DNA of 64,000 bases from positions 248,001 through 312,000 of the forward strand of contig PYSS01000003.1 of assembly GCA_003049465.1 (NCBI GenBank). Reading direction: 5' to 3'. Below, piece after piece: positions 35,238 to 45,860 of this stretch; position 1 is the first letter of the stretch, and each line of letters starts with the position of its first letter. The stretch comes from Magnaporthiopsis rhizophila (taxonomy: Eukaryota > Ascomycota > Sordariomycetes > Magnaporthales > Magnaporthaceae). The position numbers and the translations under genes are program-made. The notes beneath the pieces are model-generated. The model worked only from the letters and a program-made list of their open reading frames with translations, had not been told where the DNA came from and made no database searches.

Positions 35238-38200
35238 TGCAAAATGATTACTCGGACGAGAGTTTTGTTCTGGCGAGGAAAAAGCAGAGGCGGATGTGGA
35301 CGGATTGGCGTGGTTGGCTGGGTAAGGTTGTTTTGGGGGAGAACAAGATGGAGGTAGGTTGTTTGAGGTGGAAGAGCCGGAAAAGGCAGAGGGAAGGAGG
35401 CGAGAGGAGCGAGGTGAGTCTGTGTGTGGGCGGGAGGTACAGATGTCGTCAGTTATTTTTTTTTTTTCCCTTTCTTTTATTTTCTTCCTAATGCCACCTA
35501 CCAGGTTCTCCCGCCGCTCGGTACCTGGGTGGGGCCTAACAGTAGGCAGCGGGCCAGTTTTGGGCGCTGGCCGCTGAAAATACAGGGGCCTGGGGACCTA
35601 AACAAGCCAGGCTTCCGGAAGCTGACGAGGTTTGAGTTGAGATCTGCTTTTCGTTTCTCGCTGCTAATTCACTAACCGCAGCGACCGGGGATGTGACAAA
35701 GTGAACAGGTCAGGCTTCCATTGTCTTTGGTTGGGCCAGATCAGGTGTGCATGGGGTGACTGGCGACCAGACGTGATCTCTGCTGTGTGCGCGTGCAGGT
35801 GCTCTCGATGACCGGGTCTCAAAGCCGAGATTTATTCACCTTGCACCTGTTCCCATCCAAAGTGGCGCTAAACCCCTCCCCTCAACCTACCATGACCTGC
35901 CCCCCTTTTTGGGTTTCCATTATGCCCGCCCATATCTCCCTGATAAAAAAAAAAAAAAAAAAAAAAGAGCCCAGTCGTCACCACATAGAACGTCAAAGTG
36001 AACACACGACAGCACGCAAGGTAGAGTGAGCTACACCGACCGGGAGTTGGCTTGTCAGACCGGTACAGAGCAGCGTCATGAGTGCTGCAGCTACGCCTGC
36101 GGTCCTTGATTGGTGGTTGCACCGGTGGTGACCGGCTGGGTAATGAACGAGAGGGAGCTTTGGCCGAAGGATGTATGACGATGTCATGCCTGCCAAGCTA
36201 CCTAGGTACCTAATTTGAGCTTTTCACAGGGAGAAGCTAGCCCATCCCATCCACGCCTATCATTCGACAGCGCTGCAGCTGGTGGGCCAAGTACGGTGTC
36301 GGGTCGGCAAAATACAATACTGACGAGATTCGGCGCGCCGTTTCCCGAGCCCGAGCAGCCACGAATTCTCATGTGGTAGGCACTCTACATACGGTGAAGC
36401 CGACGCGCACCCGTGTTTGGCCCCGTCCACTTTCTCATGCAGGCATAGGTCGTTACCAGGGTGCTGTGCATACCTAGGTAGGTACATGTGTCCAGCCCAG
36501 CTGTTTATACATATCTGTCCTCATTCCCCGTGAGTTTCCCAATCAGGACAAGGGGAAAAAAAAAGGTGCCATGTCGCAAATGCATGCGTGGGGTGGACCG
36601 CACAGGACTTGCATCATACGGTTCTGGCCCCTCATCGAGGTGTGTCCATTCAGAGAGGCAGCAGCAAAAAGCAGGTCCAAAGGAAGGCAATGGCCAACTG
36701 GTCGACGGTCACTGGCGTCATCCAAGCTGCACGCTGGTGGAGGGGCTGGGCTGCCCCACCAATGGAACCCAGGACTCTTGCATGTGATTGTGGAACGAAA
36801 AAGAAGCACCAATGATGTCTGTGGGGTCCTCGACAGCACCTAGGTAGCGTCACCATAGAGCAGAGCCAGATAACAAATCATCCATTTGTTGTCGTCAGGT
36901 ACAGCCGCCTCACTCACTGCCCGTGTCCAGCCGAATATTTTTAAACACGAGAAGTATGTCTGTCAAAAAGGTGCGAGGTCTGGTCTTATCAGAGGTTTCC
37001 CGTCCATTCATTCGGCAGCGGGCGGAAGCCATTATCCGAAGGTCCCGTTATGCCGTCATGCTTGGGTAATCACACCGAAACGGCCCCCAAATCAAAATGC
37101 GCAGCACAGCAGTTAGCTACCTAGGTATCACGAACTCAATAAACACCAAATCAGACCCAAACTGTTAGAATAAGAGTGCCCGCACCTCTCTTATCCTTAA
37201 AAAAAAGGTAAAGCTCCAGATATTTGGCTGTGGTGGTGTTGGTGGTCTACCGCTTAGTTGCTGTGCTGCGCGTTTTTATTTGGGGACCGTGTGACGAGCT
37301 TCCATCCATGGATGTTCCATGTCGTCCGGATCGTCAACGATTGGCGCCGCCGTCTGTGCTTGTTTTGTCGTGGAGGCTACAACAAGACGTGACCCACGTA
37401 GGGCAATTGACGAACTTGAAGGTATCTTTCTTTTACATACCTACCTGCGCCTACCGCGGCTGTGTTGGTAAATCAACCGTGATGTGATATCCAACCTGGA
37501 ATTCTGAGACGAGAGGGCGGGAGCCGAGGGGTCAAGCTGAGACATTGGGGGTGAGAGCCTATGCGCCTTTTGGCTGCCCTTGCAGCCGTAGGGTTTCTGG
37601 TGTTTTCCTCCTTGCGGCTGTGCGTGCACATACAAATGTGGATGGGTGCCTCGATACCAGCCGATATTTTGGGAAAAAAGAATGTTCATCTCAAATGGGG
37701 TTCTTCTCTTCGTTCACCTGATGTGGCGGCCCTCTTCCTCTCATCACCTTTCCCGACGACCACCAAACCAGCAATGATGTTCAGAGTCAGAGAGCGTAAG
37801 CGGCAAGACACGACGACGAGCGATGGGTGCCGATGCCCTGTTCGAAATTTAAGCCCGATAAAAATTCAAAGTTCATGCAATCGGCTCCTCCTAAGTCGTT
37901 CTGTAAGTTACAACAAGAATGCAATGCTTCATGCCCTGCCCATTGTCCCGGGAGGGTTTCCTAAATAATAAAATGCACCGGTCTGCAAATGCCACGCAGT
38001 CCTCATGATTCGGTTTTGCTCGATGCAAAATATGCCTTTTGACCCACGCTTTCCGTGGTACCAATATTGTTGGGGAACTTCGGCCTCTCCCGAACCCCGA
38101 TATAGAAGAAGAAAAAAAGCAACGCGGAACACCGTTTGCAATGTTGGAAGAAAAGTGAACAAGTGATAATGGTAATCTGGGCTGACCACAGAGATGGCGG

Positions 38201-38285
38201 TATCGGCCGTCTTTCGAACTTTCGCATCGATAGTTTCCAAACAGCCAGATCGCTGGCAACGGGGCATGTGTCATGAAAGAGAGAT
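35238..38285. other. 3-kb spacer rich in ACCTAGGT palindromes
   Basis: No recognisable gene. Includes the upstream region of the reticulon gene, a perfect run of 22 A at 35945-35966, and four ACCTAGGT copies (36200, 36472, 36838, 37119). Several short open frames have no ATG-to-stop coherence with any family. The right end is the 3' flank of the TBC gene. Confidence 0.45.
35945..35966. repeat. Poly(A) run, 22 bp
   Basis: Uninterrupted run of 22 adenines on the plus strand in the spacer upstream of the reticulon gene. Slippage repeat; no flanking duplication is evident. Confidence 0.8.
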
Positions 38286-41200
38286 TTAGCCTCGCCTCCA
38301 GCCGAAGAAGCCACCGACAGATGTCGCCGGCGCGCTGGCCGGGACAGGCGAGGGAGCAGCAGCCGCCGGCGGGGTAGCGCTGACAGCGGGCGGCGCCGAG
38401 GCGGTCTTGTTGGCCGTCGTTTCGGAAACGGCCGAGGTGAAGCGACCAAACATTCCCATGGCCGCCGAAGCTGCCGTCGAGGCTGCGTTGGCCGCAGGGG
38501 AGCCAGTCGAGGTCGCCTCGGTAGTTACGCCAATCGTCTTCCGCAACCTCTCGAGCTTCTGCTTAGCCTCATCGGCCTCCTGCCTCGCCATGGCTTCGGC
38601 CGTCTTGGCCTGAACGAGCTCAAGCAAGAGCGCTTCATGCTCGCTGGTCGGCTCGGCGGCAGCGGGAGGCAGGAGCGAGTGCGTCGTCATGGTGGACGCC
38701 CGCTTCGACAAGCCGGTCGGCCCGGTTGGGACCTGCGATGGCGTGGATCTGCTCCGACCAAGCTTCAGCTCGCGGAGCCCTCCCTTGGCGGCGGCGGCGG
38801 CGGGTGGGCTCGCTCCTACGCCCGTTGCCCTGCTGAGCCAGTCGGCGGCGGTGTTAGCGCCATCGGCGATGGGGCTGGCAGTGGTGGCAGCGGCCGTCTC
38901 GGCAGCCGAGGCGCGCGCCCTCATATTATGGATCTGCTTCTCTAGGCGCTGTTTATCCTGGTGCATATTCCGCACGTGGGAACGGCTGTCCTGAAGCTGA
39001 TCCTTGAGTGTTGATATTTCTTGTTCCAGATCCGCCTGCTGGCGATTTTTTTCTTGGCCCTTGGCAATCTCGTGGGCTAACTGTTCCTTGGCGCGCGCCA
39101 ATTGTTCTTGCAGTTGTGTTTTCGTCTCCGATGTTGGCAAGCTCTTAGCAGCCTCGTCCTGGCTGTTTCCACCCCCGAACCTCTCTTCCACGATGACGAA
39201 AAGGCCGCTGAGCGGGATGGCGGCCTGGCCGCCATCCTCGGGGACGTCTGCAGGGGGTGGTGATGGTGGTATCGAGGCCGGGATGTCGGCCTGCTTCAGC
39301 CCGGTGAGCAGCGACCGTACCGCCTGGCGATCCTCCTCTCTCTCTTCCCTTTCACGTTGCAGCTGATCGGCTAGCTGGGCCTGTTGACGCTGGAGGTCGC
39401 TAAGGGCGGTGAGAAGATCCTCGATCTGGCTGTTGAGATAGCGCTCGTCGGAGCTGCCGGTCTTGGCGGGGCCTTGTCGGGAGCTAGAGCTGCCAAAGGA
39501 CGCCGGGTGGGTGGCGGAGCGACGGATGGCAGGCGCGTCCGATGCAGCCGAGTCGCGTGAGATGGAGGTGGCGTCGGTGGATGCGGAGCTGAGGACGCTT
39601 GCGGCAGACGAGGTCGAGGTAGAGTGCGCCTCCATGGAACCCAGGGTCGAGGCAATGCTATGCTTGGAGGCGCTTCTCCGAAGCATGCTCATGGGGCGCG
39701 GCGCGGCGACCAGGCCGGGGCTGAGACTGGCAGCTGCAGTCGTGGCTGCAGCAGCGCTGGAGATGTTATTTTCGCTGTTATTGTTATTGTTGGCGGCGGC
39801 GGCGGCGGTGGGGTCGGTGGCGGTGGTGGTGGTGTTGTTGGACGCGGTCGCAGTTGACATTTTGGATGAGGGTGCAGGTTGCAGGGTGGTCGGTGTGGAA
39901 TTAACCGTAGCCGATGCCGTGATGGTCCTGCTGGAGAAAGTGGAGCCGCTGGAGATTGAGGTCGCGAGTCGGCCCAGAAATCTGGACGCTGCCGTGGTCA
40001 CATCGGACGTTTGGCGCGCGGCACTAGGGTTGGCGTCAGCCGGGGCGGCCAATTGCGCGTCGCAGTGGTACGCCTGCTCCAGTAGCGCCAGCTTCTCGCG
40101 GTCAACCACGTCGCTGAGTCCGGCAAAGTCGTTCACAAACTCGTCGGCGTTGTAGCCGTAGCAGTCCCAGAAGGCGCGCGACAGCAGCAGCTGCATCGCG
40201 TCCTCGAGCTCGCTGCAGGCCAGCAGCCGGGTCTCGTTCTTCCGCATGAGCGACAGGGCCACGCGCATCAGCGTCTCCGACACTCCCTCTGCAAACAGTA
40301 CATCGTACATCCGGAAGAGCATCGGCAGAGGTGCCGTCACCGCGAAACAGGAGAGCCACCACTGTGAAACGTAGACAGGGTCTACCTGCAAATCGTCCAA
40401 ATGAGCTGATATTGCGGGCATGTTGGCCCGCAGCAGTTGCGAAAACTGGTAGATTCGCACGTGCAGCCCGGCAAGGTCCGGCAGAAAACAACTGCGTAGG
40501 TCGTAGTTTTCCATCAATCTGTTCGCATGTTGCTTCTGTTAGCCCTAGTGCAATGCATCATCGCGCACACCGCGTGATCCCTGCGTGCTACCCCCAGAAT
40601 CAGTCCCAAAAAAAAAAAAAAATGATGCATGACGTACCTTACTAGCACGCAAAAAGCCTGCTTGTCAGGCATATGCATCAGCAGGGGCCCGACCAGGAAG
40701 GCGAGACCTTGACAGTACCCGATCTCCGGGTCGTAGACGCTGTAGCACCTGAGCACGCGGCCAAGCATGCGCTGGCCCTCGCCGTCGGCGTCGCGGAACA
40801 TCTCGACGCCGGGAAAGCTGCGGCCGAGGTCCTTGCCTATGATGCCCTCGAAAGGGCTGGTCTCGCCCGAGAGTCGTTCGAACTCCTCCTCGAGCGCGGC
40901 ATCGCGGGCGCCCGAGATGCTCTGCCAGACGACACCGCGCAGAGGAGGTGGAATGCCCTTGCGGATTTTGTGGGACAGCAGCGTCGGCAGGCGAGCCGCC
41001 GTCTGCTCATAGTCCTTGACCAGCGCCGCGTAGAATTCAAGGTCCGTCATTGGAGGAGGTGGCAGCATGGAATACCGCAGTGCGGGAGGTGTAGGGCCGT
41101 TGACCATGTCTCGGAGCATGGCCATCGACGGTGGTCGTGGTTTCTTCGTCGGCGATTTCAGCGATTCGGCCGGCTTGACTTTCACGGTCTTTGGATTCGT

Positions 41201-42902
41201 TGCCAGTTTGGCGTTTTCCTGCTCCAGTCGGGCAAGAAGCAACGCAGTCTATAGTTTGTGGGCACATTTGGTTTATTAGTCGGCATCATCAGCAGCCTTC
41301 GCAGTAATCTGCAAAGGAAGGGGGTTCGGGGTTAGGTGTGCACAGCAGCGCCGCATCCCAATTACGCCCGCGATAGTAAGCTGCGGATCCAGCACCCAAC
41401 CCAAGGAAAAGAGAAAAAAAAAAACGCCCAAAATAATCCAAGGCACCTACATTGTCGGCTTCTTGCTCGCGTAATTGCTCGTCTTCTCGTTTTTTGAGGC
41501 CATCCCAGTCGACATCCTCCTCCGTCTCAGATGTCGGCGAGTGGTCGCCGTTGTCCATTGTTGCGGCACCGGCAGGCACAGCTGTGGCGGGATCATCAGC
41601 AGACGCTAGTGGCGCAGCTTTAAGGGCGGCCACAATGTCCAGGGGCGCTTGTTGCTGCAGCAGTGAGCTCGTGCTCCCGGGGCGCTTGTTAGCACTCCCC
41701 TCCCCAGCTTCGAGAACAACTCTTTGGCTGTCGACGCCAGGGCCACCACCATTCTCGAGCTCCTCCTGCAAGCTCCGCAAGCCATTTCCAGCAGTAGCGG
41801 CAGTAGCTGCAGCAGCTACATCAAGGCCCGCAACGGGAGACGCCCGCCCGTCCACCATAACCTCCTCGGTAAGGACTTCAGCCATCGCGTTGGCTGGCGT
41901 GTACGTGTGCTCGTTGGTAAACAGACTCCTCCGTACAGGGGTGAGCTGAGGGCGCCCGTCAAAGGCGCCTGTGTCGTCCTCCTGCACAGATGCGGGTTCA
42001 GAGAGTCGGACTGTGACCATGGAATCGCGGGTCGTCGGAGTACTTGGCTCGCGGGCGTCCTCAGCAACAAAATCGCTCGGTGATTCTGGGATCGGTTGCA
42101 TTACAGGTGCCATCTTTGGAGTCGGTGGTGTCTCCGGCGGCAGAACCGAAGCAGGTTCCTGCATCGCGGCCACTGGTTCGGGAATCGACTGTTGCATGAG
42201 CATTGGCCCCGAGGAAAATTCTTGCTGGGCGGGTGCCGGTTCGGGAATCGAGGGTTCTATGGGCACCAATCCTGAAGCCAGTGTTTGCTGTACGGGTGAT
42301 GCTTCGGGAATCGACTGCTCTGTGAGCACTATTCCTGAAGCAGATGGCTGTTGCGCGAGTACCGGCTCAGGAATCGACTGATCCATAAGCATCAATCCCG
42401 AAGCATGCGTCTGCTGGAACGGTGTCGGCTCTGATATCGGTTCAGGGGCTTGCTGCATCTCTAGCGGTGAACCCCCAACAAGTGCTTGGGTTGTGGGTTC
42501 CGGCTGCATCGAGGGCAAGGGTGCTGCTGGAGCATATATTTGCATGGGCGACGGTTCGAAAATCGGCTGTATCGCGGGTGGTGGTGCCGAGACAGCCATC
42601 TCCGTCGTCGCGGGTAACGACTGCATCGGTGGCGCCATCGGCGTGGGCGGCGTCGGTTCTGCTTGTGCGGTTGAGGAAGGAGCGGACTGGTATTGTTGCT
42701 GTTGATCCACCGGGGGGAAAGGCATGCCGCTCGCGTCGACGTTGCTCATCATGCCGGCGTCATAGACTGCAGGCGCCATGGACGGCTGCATCGGCTCGAA
42801 GGACGATTGCCATATCGGGAACGGGGAGCTTTGCAGGACGGGGAACGGGGCGCTTTGGGGCAGCTGAGAGTCCCCGGGGTAGTAGTATTGCCCATGCTCC
42901 AT
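38286..42902 (-). CDS. TBC-domain Rab GTPase-activating protein (Gyp5-like)
   Basis: Predicted 1431-residue Rab-GAP resembling yeast Gyp5/Gyl1, which act on Ypt1/Sec4-type Rabs in the secretory pathway. Exons from the 5' end: 42902-41451, 41248-40638 and 40518-38286. The second junction recreates VLVRLMENYDL, a conserved TBC block. Residues 1 to about 480 are Gln/Pro/Ala-rich and disordered, with a 21-residue tandem repeat. The TBC domain (about 575-790) starts with IRKGIPPPLRGVVW. It carries both catalytic fingers: IIGKDLGR (Arg627) and IGYCQGLAFLVGPLL (Gln664). After it come a Ser/Thr-rich linker and two coiled coils (LSDLQRQQAQLADQLQRERE; later LEQEISTLKDQLQDSRSH), then an Ala/Pro tail. 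The TBC-then-coiled-coil order fits the Gyp5 class. The start is the first ATG; the long disordered N-terminus is the least certain part. Confidence 0.88.
42182..42433 (-). repeat. 63-bp coding tandem repeat, four copies
   Basis: The plus-strand hexamer GAATCG recurs at 42182, 42245, 42308 and 42371, exactly 63 bp apart, with surrounding sequence diverged but alignable. In the minus-strand TBC gene this encodes a 21-residue unit of the type SIPEP-[3-4]-QQ-x-ASG-x-x-x-x-x-Q. Copies differ at many synonymous and non-synonymous sites, so the expansion is not recent. Confidence 0.85.
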
Positions 42903-45860
42903 CACGAAGCCCGGGCTGGCGGCGTGCCTTGTGGGGAGGCGACGCCGCTTCGAAATCTAGGAGGCCCAGCGAGGGTTTCGTGGCGTGGCGCGGGCTCGTG
43001 TCTTGGACGAGGGCGTTCGGCGGTCGTCTTGCTGGAATGGGTGTCGTCGCTACGGTTCGCGTGTCTGGGCCAAAAAGAGAAAAGAAAATAAGAAAAATAA
43101 GGGAGAGTCGGGGCTCCCAAATATCGTGAGCCAACCCAAGGCGCCACTCCAGGCGATCTCCAGAGGGACGGAGCCAGTGCCAGGGGGACAGGGCGGGTGG
43201 GTAAAAGGTTGGTGGTGGTGGTAGTGGGTTAGGTAGGTAGGAGACCAGGGAGATCGACGCTTCTTTTCCTTCCCCCTGGCGCCGGCAGGCTTTCCGGATA
43301 TTTGCCAGTAGCCCAAAGTTGAGGTTGTGAAGGTCCGAAATTAGCAAGCACAGATCATGGGGTCGGTTGGAATCCCAGCTCGACAAGCGGGCAATAGCAC
43401 AATTCCTCTTCTTCACTGGCGCCGTCTCCTAGTGCAGGTGCACGAATAACGCCGAGCAGAGAGGAGAAGTACGGGAACCACAGGTCGAGCGACTATTTTG
43501 TGACAAGGGTTGTTGTTGGTTGGCAGCAGTCGGTCCACTGGGGACAAAGCAGGGTGGGCTAGAACCCCAGCGGGCTCATTTCAAGCCGGGCGTGGGCGGA
43601 TTTTAGAGAACAAAAACATCAATGGATACCTAGGTACCAGGTATCAACAACAGAAAGGGCAGACCGGACGCGGCAGGTGCGGCTCGCAAATGCGGGCAGC
43701 GAATTCCTCTTGATCGATCATGGATGCTAGCAGCGACAGCAGCAAGCAGCCTCACTGCCATCCGTCGGCCCCGCCCTGTCGTCCGTTTTTTCTTTTTTGT
43801 TGTCGTTTCACTGGCAGAGTCGGAGGGAGGGGAAGTCGGGCGTCATGAGCAGACGTGAAACATGGACGCGCCGGAGTGGGCTGGGGACTCGACAGATGGA
43901 ATGACGTTTTTTTTGACGCAAAGTCGAGTCGACGCAGAAACGAAGCTCTCTGCGTCTGAAAAACAACCCCAGCCAAGGCAATAGATTCCGACAGGTACCG
44001 AGCCAGTAAAAAGTCATAGGGAAAGGTAGCCGTGACGAGAGGTCACATCGCGTCCACGGGAAGGCGGTGCTCCAGAAAAGTTGAGGGCCGAAGGGGCGGC
44101 AGCAAGGGGTGGCGGTTGCGGGTTTGCCTCGACCCAGTGGCAACAGGCAAAGACTTGCGACCAGAAATGACCCCATCCTCCACTGGGACACGCGAGCGAT
44201 GCAACAGCCAACAAACAAACTGCACCGACTTAGGGAGCAGCTTCCCGCCTCCATGGTCTGTGGTGCTCCTGCTGCCAACCTATCAATCCGTGGATCATGG
44301 ATATTTCGCGTGAGCAATGCAGGGAAATCAATCACCTGGGAATTTGATTACTACGATGCACGGAAAGAAATAAGTGCCCACCACTCATTCACTTTATTGA
44401 GGAACAAAACGCACGGCGTCGTACACTAAGCCAGGCCAGCCCGGTGCCTGCCGGCCTCCAGGTGCCAGGTGGTCGGGTTCCTGCGTCAACTGGATGCGGG
44501 TGGGTCCACCACACCTAGGCACGCCTAGCTGCAGCGTTTACCAAGCACCCTATCATCCCCATTGAGAATGCACAACCTGACAATTTCAATCAACCGTATC
44601 AGCAAAGTGGCCTGCCTATTTTACGAAAAATAAACGCTGTATTAAATCCTGGATTTGAAGTTTTCCTACTGGTTCGCTTTCTTGTTTTATTCGGACTTCG
44701 TCTCTTGCATCGGCTACGACTCCACTGGAGCGAACAAATTAAGCGTCTCGACGGTTTTTTTTTTTTTTTTTGGGCAGGATGTGCCAAGCTTGTTACCGTC
44801 AGAGTCAGCCCTTGTCGGCCTGGTGTCAACACCTGTCAGATGTGGTAATCCGCCACTTGGCCGCCTCGACGTCGGATCGCCAACTCGGGGCAGGCCTCCA
44901 ACTCGGAGGAAAACCTCCTTTGCTGTTTCGCCACCTCGCCTCAATCACCGAGACTGCGGAGGTTTTGCTTCTAGAACTCCCAGCGAGCAAGCGGCATGCA
45001 CTGACTGAGCTTCCATGTTAGCGGCCCGCGGAAACCCTTCCATTCATGTCTTGCATTGCATGACGCTCGGTCTAGGCGGCTCGGCACCATCCTCTCAACC
45101 TAGGTTTGCCGAAGAATACGTACCGCCCAGACTGGCGAAAGACACGCCTAGCGTACAAGTGCGCCGTGTTAGTCGGATCAAAGTATTGAAGGCGATCGAG
45201 GTGTCCCCCGTCTCCCCCAGATTCCTCCCCACCGAAGCGACTCGCTCACGACGTCGCAGGTATATGTGCCATCTTTAAATGTGAACCCGGGATCTCAACG
45301 GCTAAACTAAGCCTTGTGACCACACCATCTGCAAGTGCTTCTTCTTTCGGCCAAGACAAGACCGCGGAGATCAAGCGCTGTTTCCCCGGTGGCTGAGCCC
45401 GTCGCAAGATCTGTTCGTCATACCTAGTCATAGCCACCCACTGGATTGAAGCCAACATTTTTACATCCAAACCACGAACGGGTGCAATTCCGGGAACGCC
45501 TGGTGCTGATAAAAAAAAGACAACAAATAAACAAGGACTGCACCAACAAAACAGTGCTCATGTTGACATAACAGCGGCTGACAGGAAAATACAAAATACC
45601 TAGAAAGGTACCCCCGCACCCACTAACAATTGTCTCCCCCATTGCGTATAAACTGGGTAGGGGACATCCCTCCCTTTGGTTAGGTATACCCTGCTGGTCC
45701 AACCACGAACCGACAGAACGATTGCCGTCATAGACGCCCGAGTTACAGGAAACAAATTTTTACAATGGCCAAATAGGAAAGTGGTATGGGTGGGTGATGA
45801 TGGTACAGGTTTTATTTTTATTTTTATTTTTTTCCTCGAGAGGGAGAGTCGCCCGCCGCA
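42903..45860. other. 3-kb spacer, no recognisable gene
   Basis: Upstream region of the TBC gene and 3' flank of the glutamine-rich gene. It holds ACCTAGGT copies at 43628 and 45108, a run of 17 T at 44755-44771 and an ATTTTT-type repeat near 45812-45832. Open frames on both strands are short or lack any family resemblance. Confidence 0.4.

Noticed and set aside
45278..45322. A-box and B-box-like motifs (TAGTTTAGCCG, GGGTTCACATT) on the minus strand
   Set aside because: The two boxes are only about 10 bp apart and no cloverleaf can be drawn, so this is neither a tRNA nor a supported SINE.
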